64,000 nucleotides of DNA from Phycisphaerales bacterium UBA1161. GTDB lineage: Bacteria > Planctomycetota > Phycisphaerae > Tepidisphaerales > Tepidisphaeraceae. The stretch spans positions 134,883 through 198,882 of the forward strand of contig DBZL01000055.1 in assembly GCA_002311745.1 (NCBI GenBank), in the 5' to 3' direction. How positions within the stretch are numbered: position 1 is the stretch's first letter; every line of letters starts with the position of its first letter. The position numbers and the translations under genes are program-made. Under the pieces are notes generated by a model. That model searched no databases, was not told the origin of the DNA, and worked only from the letters and a program-made list of their open reading frames with translations. Below, in pieces: positions 25,792 through 33,697 of the stretch.

Positions 25792-27408
25792 TCAATCGCG
25801 CAGCACGCGCGTTTTGAGCACCGCGGCTGCGGGACCGGCCACCACCTGATCCGGGCCCACGTCCTTCACCACCGTCGCCCGCGCGCCCACCACCGCCCGA
25901 TCGCCCACCGTCACCCCCGGGCCGATGAACGCATCCGCCGCGATCCACGCATCCTCGCCGACCACGATCGGCGGTCGCAGCAGGGGGAAACGCCGCGTCG
26001 TGTAATCGTGCGTGCCGGCGCACAAATGCGCATATTGACTGATGATCGACCCTCGCCCGATGGTGATCTTCCCCAGCGAATAGAGGATCACATGATCGCC
26101 GATGTCCACGTCGTCGCCGATGTCCAGGTTCCAGGGGATCTCCACCAAAACGGTGGGGCGGATACGCACGTCGCGGCCCAGCTTGGCGCCGAACAGCCGC
26201 AACAGCAGCCGCCTCCACCCATACCAGTTGTGAAACGAACAGCGGAACAACGCCGTCCGCAACAGCATCCACAAGACGCGCTTTAGGTTTTCCATCGGAC
26301 TCCAGGGGCTGGGTTGTTTTTTGGGATGCAGCGGGACCACCGTGGCCACTTGCGGCTCCAGCGCCAGCCTTCCCGGCCCAAGCTCCGGCGGCGGCGCCTT
26401 GGGCGGCGCTTTGGGCTTGGGCGCCGGCTGCGCCGGCCGTTCGACAATCTGGTTCACGGCCTCGGCCGTGCTCATCTCGATCGCCTTGAGCACGTCCGGT
26501 TCGGGCACCAGCGTGGACAGGGCGGCGGTGGGTAATTCCGGCGCCCCCTCCTGTTGCGCCAGGCCCACCACGCCAATCGGATCTTTGCCGCCCGTACGCA
26601 CCAACTCCTTGTATTTGGCGCGGATGAACAACTCGTAGGTGCTGATCAGCAGGCTCAGCGTCAGCCCCGACTCGCGGTCGAAAATCCCGCCACGCACAAC
26701 ATACATGTAGAAAAACCGCAACAGCCACGGCATCGGCAGCTTCGGCGCCAACCGGTATTTCACGTACCGCCGCCGCGCCACTCGGTCATTGAGAATCCCG
26801 CCCAGCCCCGGCCATTTCTGCCGCTGGCGGTAAATCTCCCGCGCTTCCAGCGTCGAATACCGGTTGTGCTTGGCGATGAAATGCTCCAGCCCGCGATGGT
26901 CCTCGTGGATCAGCAGATTATTCAGGTATCCCGTGCGCCCGTGCACCACCATGTGCTCGTGCACTTCCCGCTCCTCGTAGTGCGCCAGCCCACGCTTGAA
27001 CAGTCGCAGGTTCCACGACGGGAAAAACGCCGAGTGGTAAATCTCCCGGCCCAAAAACACCGTCACGCGGTTCAGAAAATACCCGGTGCACGGCACCGTC
27101 TTGATCGGCCGCGTGACTATCTGCAGAATCTCTTCTTTCAATGCCGGGCTGACCCGCTCATCGGCGTCGAGAATCAACACCCAGGGCGCTTCAAACGGCA
27201 GGTTGTCCAGGGCCCAGTTCTTCTGCTTGGCGTAGCCCTGCCATTCGTGCTGCACGAATGCAGCGCCGTGGGCCAGGGCGATCTGCCGCGTCCGGTCCGT
27301 CGAGCCGCTGTCGACGATGAAGATGCGATTGACCCATCCCTGGATGCTGGCCAAGGTGTGCCCTAGGTTCAGTTCCTCGTTGTGGGTTTGAATCAGGACG
27401 TCGACCAT
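25792..27408 (-). CDS. Fusion of family 2 glycosyltransferase and WcaF-like O-acetyltransferase
   Basis: 538 residues. Residues 1-265 are a WaaE/KdtX-type GT2 domain: MVDVLIQTHNEELNLGHTL, FIVDSGSTDRTRQIA, WVLILDADERVSPALK (acidic metal site), and FYMYVVRGGIFD. A proline/alanine-rich linker follows at about 300-375. Residues about 385-538 are a left-handed beta helix like colanic acid acetyltransferase WcaF: FRCSFHNWYGWRRLLLRLFG, IPWNLDIGDDVDIGDHV, SQYAHLCAGTHDYTT and WIAADAFIGPGVTVGDRA. The catalytic histidine would be the one in AGTHDY. The protein could add a sugar and acetylate it. The start is ATG 27408. The linker shows that these are two separate enzymes joined in one chain. Confidence 0.85.
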   Translation of the reverse strand: MVDVLIQTHNEELNLGHTLASIQGWVNRIFIVDSGSTDRTRQIALAHGAAFVQHEWQGYAKQKNWALDNLPFEAPWVLILDADERVSPALKEEILQIVTRPIKTVPCTGYFLNRVTVFLGREIYHSAFFPSWNLRLFKRGLAHYEEREVHEHMVVHGRTGYLNNLLIHEDHRGLEHFIAKHNRYSTLEAREIYRQRQKWPGLGGILNDRVARRRYVKYRLAPKLPMPWLLRFFYMYVVRGGIFDRESGLTLSLLISTYELFIRAKYKELVRTGGKDPIGVVGLAQQEGAPELPTAALSTLVPEPDVLKAIEMSTAEAVNQIVERPAQPAPKPKAPPKAPPPELGPGRLALEPQVATVVPLHPKKQPSPWSPMENLKRVLWMLLRTALFRCSFHNWYGWRRLLLRLFGAKLGRDVRIRPTVLVEIPWNLDIGDDVDIGDHVILYSLGKITIGRGSIISQYAHLCAGTHDYTTRRFPLLRPPIVVGEDAWIAADAFIGPGVTVGDRAVVGARATVVKDVGPDQVVAGPAAAVLKTRVLRD

Positions 27409-27547
27409 GCAGTTTCCTCAGCCATTATCCATTCGCCGCCCGCTCGCCGCCGCGCGACCGCCGGTTTAAGATGCCGCATTTATACATGGAAATTCCGTTC
27501 ATGGCAGCAACACCCACGCCGCGGCCGAACCCTCAGCGGAGCAGCCC

Positions 27548-28672
27548 ATGACCCCCCCTCGCCCGCTGCGCATCCTGCACCTGACCGCCGGCTCCGACGC
27601 CGGCGGCATCAGCCGCTACCTCTACGACCTCTGCCGCGCCATGCACGACGCCGGACATCACGTCGCCATCGCCGGCCAGCGCGGGCCCTGGCATCACTTG
27701 TTCCAGTCCGCCCCCTGGCCCTGGATCGACGCCCCCCTCAAAGCCGGACCCCTGGGCTTGTGGCGCGCCGCCGGCATCTTGACAGACTACCTGGCCCGCA
27801 ATCCCGCCGATGTCTTGCACGCCCACTACCGCAAGGCCACTCTGGTCGCGCGCCGCCTGCAACGCCAAACCGCAATCCCTTTGCTCTACACCCTGCATCT
27901 CTCGCACATTCCGGTTTCAGGGCTGCGGCGATGGTTTACGGATTTTGGCGACTACGCGCACGTTGCATCTTCCGAGGCTCGGCAATGGCTGATCGAGCAG
28001 GGGCACGTCCCCGCCGGGCGCATCACGCTGATTCCCCACGGCGTCGACCCGGAAAAATTCCCCGTCGGCGATGCGGCCAGCCGCCAGGCGGCACGCCTGG
28101 AGCTGGGCTTGGCCGCCGACGATCGCGTGGCCCTCTTCGTCGGCCGTTTGGAAAATCCCAAGAACGAGGCGTGGCTGCTGGATGTGGCGGCGATGTCGCG
28201 CCAATCGCTGCCCGCTCTGCGCATCCTGTTGGCCGGCGAGGGACCCAACGAGCCGGCCCTGCGGCGGCAAATCCAGCGCGACGGCCTGGCTGACCGCGTC
28301 CGCCTTCTGGGCCATCGCCAGCCCCTGCCCTTGTATCACGCCGCCGATGCCCTGCTCTTGCCTTCGGCCCGCGAAGGGTTCTCCCTGGCCTGTGCCGAAG
28401 CCATGTGCGCCGGCTTGCCGGTCCTTCGCACTCGCACCAGCGGCACGGCCGAGCTGATCATCGAAGCCGTCACCGGCAAATCGGTCCCCATCGACCGCCA
28501 GGCGTTTGTGCGGGCGGCGGTGGACTTCCTGTCCGATCCATCCGCCCTGGCCCGCATGGGCGCCGCCGCCGCACAGCACGTCCGCCGGAATTTCACCTTC
28601 GACCGGCAGTTGCAGCAAACGATCGACCTGTACCGCAGCATTGCCGCCAGTGGCCAACCGCCTGCCGAGTAA
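27548..28672 (+). CDS. Glycosyltransferase, family 4
   Basis: 374-residue GT-B enzyme. LRILHLTAGSDAGGISRYL is the first strand and loop; LHAHYRKATLVAR and LLYTLHLSHIPV follow in the acceptor half. The donor half shows ALFVGRLENPKNEAWLLDV, ILLAGEGPNEPALRRQI and ALLLPSAREGFSLACAEAMC with the two glutamates, then the closing helix with DRQLQQTIDLY. It heads a rightward run with the epimerase (17-base gap), the exported phosphodiesterase, acpS and hflX. Confidence 0.85.
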   Translation: MTPPRPLRILHLTAGSDAGGISRYLYDLCRAMHDAGHHVAIAGQRGPWHHLFQSAPWPWIDAPLKAGPLGLWRAAGILTDYLARNPADVLHAHYRKATLVARRLQRQTAIPLLYTLHLSHIPVSGLRRWFTDFGDYAHVASSEARQWLIEQGHVPAGRITLIPHGVDPEKFPVGDAASRQAARLELGLAADDRVALFVGRLENPKNEAWLLDVAAMSRQSLPALRILLAGEGPNEPALRRQIQRDGLADRVRLLGHRQPLPLYHAADALLLPSAREGFSLACAEAMCAGLPVLRTRTSGTAELIIEAVTGKSVPIDRQAFVRAAVDFLSDPSALARMGAAAAQHVRRNFTFDRQLQQTIDLYRSIAASGQPPAE

Positions 28673-28689
28673 CTACAGTGACATCCATC

Positions 28690-29694
28690 ATGAGCTCTCT
28701 GACCGATTGGCGCAAACTCCACGGCGGCAACTTCGACCGCCAAGCCGTGCTCGTCACCGGCGGCGCTGGATTCATCGGATCGCACCTGGCCGCGGCCTTG
28801 CACGAGCTTGGCGCCGACGTCACCGTCCTGGACGATCTCTCCGGCGGGGGGGATCCAGCGGCGCTGCCCAAGGCGGTGCACTTCGTCAAAGGCTCGATCC
28901 TCGACCAGCCCCTGCTACAAAAATGCACGGAAGGCCGGCGCCTGGTGTTCCATCAGGCCGCCCTCGGTTCCGTGCCCCGCAGCATCGAGCAGCCCCGGCT
29001 TTATCACGACGTCAACGCCGTTGGAACGCTGTGCGTCCTGGAATCCGCCCGCCTCGCCGGCGTACGCCGCGTCATGTTCGCCGCCAGCAGCAGCGCCTAC
29101 GGCGACAGCCCGACCCTGCCGAAAATCGAGACCATGCCCACTTCGCCGCGCAGCCCCTACGCCGCCACCAAGGTCGCCGGCGAAGCCCTGCTGGCCGCCT
29201 ACGCCGTCAGTCTTAACTTGGACACCGTCAGCCTGCGCTACTTCAACATCTTCGGCCCGCGACAGAGCGCCGACAACGCCTACGCCGCCGTCATCGCCGC
29301 TTTCGCCAAGGCGATGCTATCCGGCAAACGCCCGACGATCTTCGGCGACGGCCAGCAGTCGCGCGATTTCACCTATGTCGACAACGTCGTCCACGCCAAT
29401 CTCCTGGCCGCTTCGCATCCGCAGCCGCTGGGCGGGGCGATCATCAACATCGCCTGCGGCGGACGCATCAGCGTCAACCAACTCGCCCGCGAAATGGCCC
29501 AGTGGCTCCGGCGGACCGACCTGACCCCCATCTACGCCGCCGAACGCGCCGGTGACGTGAAGCATTCCCTGGCCGATCTGAGCTTGGCCCAATCGACGCT
29601 CGGCTACGCGCCGATCGTCGATTTCGTCTCCGGCTTGGATGCGACCATGCAGTGGTATCGCTCGGCCCTGGCCGCTCACACACAATCCAAATAA
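28690..29694 (+). CDS. NAD-dependent UDP-sugar 4-epimerase (WbpP/TviC/GalE-like)
   Basis: 334-residue extended short-chain dehydrogenase. The NAD loop is VLVTGGAGFIGSHLAAAL near residue 20, the active-site serine block is MFAASSSAYGDSP near 130, the catalytic tyrosine and lysine are in SPYAATKVAGE near 157, and the C-terminal substrate half has LRYFNIFGPRQ and DFTYVDNVVHANL. The leader with a short helix before the NAD loop and the SSSAYGD motif resemble UDP-N-acetylglucosamine 4-epimerases of O-antigen loci. It would supply an activated sugar to nearby glycosyltransferases. ATG 28690 lies 17 bases after the preceding stop. Confidence 0.85.
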   Translation: MSSLTDWRKLHGGNFDRQAVLVTGGAGFIGSHLAAALHELGADVTVLDDLSGGGDPAALPKAVHFVKGSILDQPLLQKCTEGRRLVFHQAALGSVPRSIEQPRLYHDVNAVGTLCVLESARLAGVRRVMFAASSSAYGDSPTLPKIETMPTSPRSPYAATKVAGEALLAAYAVSLNLDTVSLRYFNIFGPRQSADNAYAAVIAAFAKAMLSGKRPTIFGDGQQSRDFTYVDNVVHANLLAASHPQPLGGAIINIACGGRISVNQLAREMAQWLRRTDLTPIYAAERAGDVKHSLADLSLAQSTLGYAPIVDFVSGLDATMQWYRSALAAHTQSK

Positions 29695-29729
29695 TCCGAC
29701 GCTACCAGAGGACGATCCCAGAGGTGCCC

Positions 29730-30671
29730 ATGAAACGATTTTCTTTTTTGGCGGTGGTTCTGATTCTTTTTTTTGGCTTGCCGGTGCCAACCGCCGGCGC
29801 GGCCCAGCGGCCGGTGCCGCAAATCCGTCACGCCCTCATCATCAGCGTCGATGGCCTTCGCCCCGATCTGCTTCTGCGCGCCAACACCCCCGTCATGCAC
29901 GCCCTATTCAATTCCGGCAGCTACAGCTTCTGGGCCCGGACCACGGCCGAAGCGGTCACGCTCCCGTCGCACACCAGCATGCTCACCGGCGTCGTGCCCA
30001 TCAAACACGGCATCCAATGGAACACCGACCTGCCCCTGGAACATCCCGTTTATCCCGCGTTTCCGACGCTCTTCGAGCTGGCCAAGCAGGCCGGTTACAC
30101 CACCGCCATGGTGGCCGGCAAATCCAAGTTCATCAATCTGGCCAAGCCGGGCACCCTCGATTGGCAGTTCATCCCCAGTGAAGCAAAAATCGAAGACCCG
30201 CAGGTGACCGAGCGGGCCGTAGGATTTATCGACGACCACCAGCCGGACGTGCTTTTCGTGCATCTGCCCACCGTGGACAACGTCGGCCATGCCAGTGGCT
30301 GGTCCAGTCCCGAGCAGATCGCCGCCATCGAGCAGGCGGATACGTGCATCGGCCAAATCCTCTTGGCCCTGGATCGGCACGGCCTGCGCGATTCCACTTT
30401 CATCCTGGTCACGTCCGACCACGGCGGCGCCGGACGCAACCACGGGCCGGATGACCCCCGCAGCCGGCACATCCCCTGGATCGCCGCCGGACCCGGCATC
30501 CGCAAGGGCCTTGACCTGACCATCTACGCCGATCTGGTCATCAACACCGAGGACACCTTCGCCACCGCCGCTTTTCTTCTGGGCATCCCCATCCCGCACC
30601 TGGTGGACGGCCGCGCCGTTCTGCAGATCATCGATCGATCCGGCCAGGAATTGCTCCATCCCCAGCCTTGA
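29730..30671 (+). CDS. Exported type I phosphodiesterase / nucleotide pyrophosphatase
   Basis: 313 residues with a signal peptide at the start (MKRFSFLAVVLILFFGLPVP, cleavage likely after AGA). The alkaline-phosphatase-fold metal and nucleophile sites are visible: IISVDGLRPD (Asp), the threonine in EAVTLPSHTSML, HLPTVDNVGHASGW (Asp and His) and LVTSDHGGAGRNHG (Asp-His). Relatives hydrolyse phosphodiesters or transfer phospho groups from lipids in the periplasm; the substrate is unknown here. ATG 29730 follows CCCAGAGGTG, a usable ribosome binding site. It lies 35 bases after the epimerase gene and 15 bases before acpS. Confidence 0.85.
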   Translation: MKRFSFLAVVLILFFGLPVPTAGAAQRPVPQIRHALIISVDGLRPDLLLRANTPVMHALFNSGSYSFWARTTAEAVTLPSHTSMLTGVVPIKHGIQWNTDLPLEHPVYPAFPTLFELAKQAGYTTAMVAGKSKFINLAKPGTLDWQFIPSEAKIEDPQVTERAVGFIDDHQPDVLFVHLPTVDNVGHASGWSSPEQIAAIEQADTCIGQILLALDRHGLRDSTFILVTSDHGGAGRNHGPDDPRSRHIPWIAAGPGIRKGLDLTIYADLVINTEDTFATAAFLLGIPIPHLVDGRAVLQIIDRSGQELLHPQP

Positions 30672-30686
30672 GGTTACTGTGAACGC

Positions 30687-31070
30687 ATGCCCATCGTCGG
30701 CCATGGCATCGACATCGTCCAAACCAAGCGCGTCCGCCGCCTCCACCAGCAGCACGGCCAGCACTTCCTCGACCGCGTCTTCACCCCCCTCGAGCAGCAG
30801 TATTGCTCGGCCAACCCCAAGCGATATTTCGAGCATTTGGCCGGCCGATTCGCCGCCAAGGAGGCGGTCCTGAAAGTCCTGGGCACGGGCTGGCGCGGCG
30901 GCATCGCCTGGACCGACATCGAAATCGTCAAAGACGCCAGCGGCCAGCCCAAAGTCGCTCTCAGCGGCGAGTGCTCCCGCATCGCCGCGGAACTGGGCAT
31001 CACCCGTTGGCACATCAGCCTTAGCCATATTCCCACCCACGCCACGGCCAGCGCGATTGGAATGAAATGA
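30687..31070 (+). CDS. acpS: Holo-[acyl-carrier-protein] synthase
   Basis: 127 residues, the usual length. It moves the phosphopantetheine arm from CoA to acyl carrier protein. The metal/CoA site opens with GHGIDIVQTKRVRRL near residue 5 and the second motif is RYFEHLAGRFAAKEAVLKVLG near 46; a third block, WTDIEIVKDASGQPKV, and the closing WHISLSHIPTHATASAIG are also typical. The stop is immediately followed by a heptamer inverted repeat. Confidence 0.93.
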   Translation: MPIVGHGIDIVQTKRVRRLHQQHGQHFLDRVFTPLEQQYCSANPKRYFEHLAGRFAAKEAVLKVLGTGWRGGIAWTDIEIVKDASGQPKVALSGECSRIAAELGITRWHISLSHIPTHATASAIGMK

Positions 31071-31160
31071 GTTGCTGGTTGCTAGTTGCTGGTTGCTGGT
31101 TAATACTCTTTCGAGGTGATGGCTTTTACTAGCAACTAGGAACCAGCAACTAGCAACTGC
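31071..31160. repeat. Heptamer-tandem inverted repeat element 2
   Basis: The left arm (31071-31101) is tandem TTGCTGG/TTGCTAG units; the right arm (31128-31160) carries the complementary CTAGCAA/CCAGCAA units; the 26-base centre is unrelated. It fills the whole space between acpS and hflX and would form a long hairpin. It has the same design as the elements at 152-282 and 32510-32626 but a different heptamer. Confidence 0.8.
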
Positions 31161-31165
31161 TTTGC

Positions 31166-32524
31166 ATGGAACTGAAACGCACCGAACTGTCCGTCCGCCG
31201 CGAACGTGCCGTGCTCGTCGGCGTGATCCTGCCCGGCTCGACGGCCGATCCGCGCGATCCCCTGGGCGAATTGGCCTCCCTGGCCGACACCGCCGGGGCC
31301 AAGGTCGTCGGCACCATTCTGCAACGCCGCCGCCGCATCGACGCCGGCACCTACGTTGGCAGCGGAAAGGTCATCGAGATCGCCGAACTGGCCATGCGCG
31401 AGGAGGCCGATGTCATCATTTTCGACAACGATCTTTCCCCAGGCCAAATCGGCGCCCTGGAGAAGATCGTCAACGAAACCGCCGGCAGCCCGCGCGGCGA
31501 AGGCATCAAGGTCCTGGACCGCTCGGAGTTGATCCTGGACATCTTCGCCACCCGCGCCCGCACCAGCGAGGCCAAGATGCAGGTGGAGCTGGCCCAGATG
31601 CAGTACACCTATCCGCGTCTGACGCGCATGTGGGGACACCTGGAGCGCATCGCCGGCGGCGCCCCGGCCGGCATCGGCACCCGCGGTCCCGGCGAGCAGC
31701 AGCTCGAAATCGACCGCCGTCTGGTCCGCAAACGCATCGGCCGCCTCAAGGATGAAATCGCACGCATCCAGCAGCGCAAAAGCCGCCTCGTCGCTCAGCG
31801 CACGGCCACGCATTTCACCGTCTGCATCGTCGGCTACACCAACGCCGGCAAAAGCACGCTCTTCAACACCCTCACCGCCGCAGGCACCTACGCCGATGAC
31901 AAACTCTTCGCCACCCTGGACACCAAGACCCGCAAATGGAATGTCGAGCGCGGCCTCCACGTGCTGCTCAGCGACACCGTCGGCTTCGTCCGCGACCTGC
32001 CGCACAACCTCGTCGCCAGTTTCAAAGCGACGCTGGAAGAAGCGATTCACGCCGATCTGCTTCTGCACGTCCTGGACGTCGGCCACCCGCACGCCCACCA
32101 GCAGTTCGATTCCGTGCATCAGGTCCTTGAGGACATCGGCGTCAAGGGCAAGCCGGAAATTCTGCTGCTGAACAAGATCGACACGCCCGAGGGCGAGCAG
32201 AAATTCCCCGAATGGCGCGCGATTCATCCCGATGCCATTCCCATCAGCGCCAAGACCGGTTCGGGCACGCCCGGTTTGCACGAGGCCGTCGAGCGCCACA
32301 TCCGCAGCCAGCAGGTGGAAGTAACTCTTGAAGCCGACGGTGCCAACGGCAAATTGCTCTCGTTCATCGAGACGCACGCCCACGTGACTCACCGCGATTT
32401 CGCCGACGGCCGCGTCGTCCTCCGCGCCACCATGACCCAGCAGGTCTTGGCCGACCTGTCGCGGAATGATCAGGTCGAAGTGAAGACCGTTACCGGCAAC
32501 AGCGACGACAAATGCAACCGCTGA
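31166..32524 (+). CDS. hflX: Ribosome-associated GTPase HflX
   Basis: 452 residues. The N-terminal HflX domain (about 1-185) shows VGTILQRRRRIDAGTYVGSGK, VIFDNDLSPGQ and the glycine-rich GIGTRGPGEQQLEIDRR. The GTPase domain has the P-loop VGYTNAGKSTLFNTL near 220, LFATLDT (G2), DTVGFVRDLPHNLV (G3), LLNKID (G4) and ISAKTG (G5). HflX splits stalled or heat-damaged ribosomes and is GTP-driven. The final residues DDKCNR and the stop are encoded by the left arm of the next heptamer repeat, so the C-terminus has been captured from a repeat. Confidence 0.95.
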   Translation: MELKRTELSVRRERAVLVGVILPGSTADPRDPLGELASLADTAGAKVVGTILQRRRRIDAGTYVGSGKVIEIAELAMREEADVIIFDNDLSPGQIGALEKIVNETAGSPRGEGIKVLDRSELILDIFATRARTSEAKMQVELAQMQYTYPRLTRMWGHLERIAGGAPAGIGTRGPGEQQLEIDRRLVRKRIGRLKDEIARIQQRKSRLVAQRTATHFTVCIVGYTNAGKSTLFNTLTAAGTYADDKLFATLDTKTRKWNVERGLHVLLSDTVGFVRDLPHNLVASFKATLEEAIHADLLLHVLDVGHPHAHQQFDSVHQVLEDIGVKGKPEILLLNKIDTPEGEQKFPEWRAIHPDAIPISAKTGSGTPGLHEAVERHIRSQQVEVTLEADGANGKLLSFIETHAHVTHRDFADGRVVLRATMTQQVLADLSRNDQVEVKTVTGNSDDKCNR

Positions 32525-32626
32525 GACACAGAGACGCAGAGACCGCCGCAGAGACGAAATTAAAAATCAGTTAAGTGTTTTCTCTGCGGCACTCTCGCGC
32601 CCTCCGCGTCTCCGCGGTTGCATTTT
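32510..32626. repeat. Heptamer-tandem inverted repeat element 3
   Basis: The left arm (32510-32555) starts AAATGCAACCG and continues with AGAGACG/CAGAGAC units. The right arm (32581-32626) is the complement and ends CGCGGTTGCATTTT. The centre is AT-rich. The left arm covers the hflX stop codon and last five codons. It is the third member of the same repeat class in the window. Confidence 0.8.
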
Positions 32627-32693
32627 GTCTTAAGAGAATTGAAATACCCTGCTCCCGCTTGACGGGCCGAAATCCCCGCACACAATCGCGGGC

Positions 32694-33344
32694 ATGTTTG
32701 GCGGCAAAATCCGCGACCGGTTCCCCATCATCGAACAATATTGCCGAACCGGCGCCGTGCTCGACCTGGGCTGCGTCGATTCGCGCATCGATCGCGGCAG
32801 CGCCGCCGACCGCATCGCCAAGCCCAACCTGCTCTTCAAACGCATCAGCGAAATCAACCCCGACGTCGTCGGCCTGGACATCGACGCCGACGGCATCAAG
32901 CTGCTTCAGGAGATGGGCTTCAAGGCCGTGTGCGGCAACGCCGAGACCGTCGACCTGCAGCGGAAATTCGACGTGATCGTCGCCGGCGAGATCATCGAGC
33001 ACCTGGAAAATCCCGGGCTGTTCCTGCGCAACATGCTGCGGCACCTGAGCGGCGACGGCGTGCTCATCATCAGCACGCCCAATCCGTTTTATAGCGGCTT
33101 CACCTGGAAAATCTGGCGCTACGGCCGGCCCATGATCCACGAGGAGCACATGGGCTGGCAGGACCCGACGACGATGGACCAGCTCTTGCGCCGCACCGGC
33201 TTCGAGCCGTTCGAGCGCTACTGGATTCAGCCGCCGCGGCCGTTGCACAAAGTCTGGAAGACGCTATTCCGCCCGTATTTTTGCAGCTCGTTTATGACCC
33301 TGGCCCGCCCGGCAAAAACCTCGGTTGTCCCGTCCAAAATCTGA
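32694..33344 (+). CDS. Class I SAM-dependent methyltransferase
   Basis: 216 residues. Motif I is VLDLGCVDSRID near residue 23 (VLDLGCG-like), strand 2 ends in VVGLDIDADGIKLL, and FDVIVAGEIIEHLENPG is the UbiG-like motif IV/V region; STPNPF follows. The C-terminal cap with WQDPTTMDQLLRRTGF is typical of enzymes that methylate small molecules, lipids or sugars. Substrate is unknown. It lies downstream of the repeat behind hflX and 44 bases before the next small gene. Confidence 0.8.
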   Translation: MFGGKIRDRFPIIEQYCRTGAVLDLGCVDSRIDRGSAADRIAKPNLLFKRISEINPDVVGLDIDADGIKLLQEMGFKAVCGNAETVDLQRKFDVIVAGEIIEHLENPGLFLRNMLRHLSGDGVLIISTPNPFYSGFTWKIWRYGRPMIHEEHMGWQDPTTMDQLLRRTGFEPFERYWIQPPRPLHKVWKTLFRPYFCSSFMTLARPAKTSVVPSKI

Positions 33345-33388
33345 TCCTACTATCCCGGCGAACCAACCACACACGAAGGGAGCTGCCC

Positions 33389-33697
33389 ATGCGCATGTTG
33401 CTACAGATCACGATTCCGCACGAGCCGTTCAACACCGCCGCGCGCGACGGCACGGCCGGCGCCAAGATCGGGCGGATTCTGGAGGCGACCAAGCCCCAGG
33501 CGGTCTATTTCACCGAGCAGAACGGCCATCGCGGCGCGGTCGTCATCGTGGATATTCCCGATCCGTCGAAGATTCCCGCCACGGTCGAGCCGTGGTTCGT
33601 GACGTTCAACGCGGACGTGCAGATCCGCATCGCCATGACGCCGGAGGACCTCAAGAAATCCGGTCTGGACGAGATGGGGAAAAAGTGGTCGTCGTGA
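33389..33697 (+). CDS. Conserved small protein of unknown function
   Basis: 102 residues starting at ATG 33389, with GAAGGGAG as ribosome binding site. The sequence has PHEPFNTAARDGTAG, IGRILEATKPQAVYFTEQNG, VVIVDIPDPSKIP and IRIAMTPEDLKK. I recall close relatives in many bacteria that are annotated only as hypothetical (sometimes mislabelled pantothenate synthetase). The alternating strand and helix pattern suggests a ferredoxin-like or stress-responsive barrel fold, as in DUF3303, but no function is known. Its last 47 bases overlap the end of the leftward membrane protein gene. Confidence 0.75.
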   Translation: MRMLLQITIPHEPFNTAARDGTAGAKIGRILEATKPQAVYFTEQNGHRGAVVIVDIPDPSKIPATVEPWFVTFNADVQIRIAMTPEDLKKSGLDEMGKKWSS

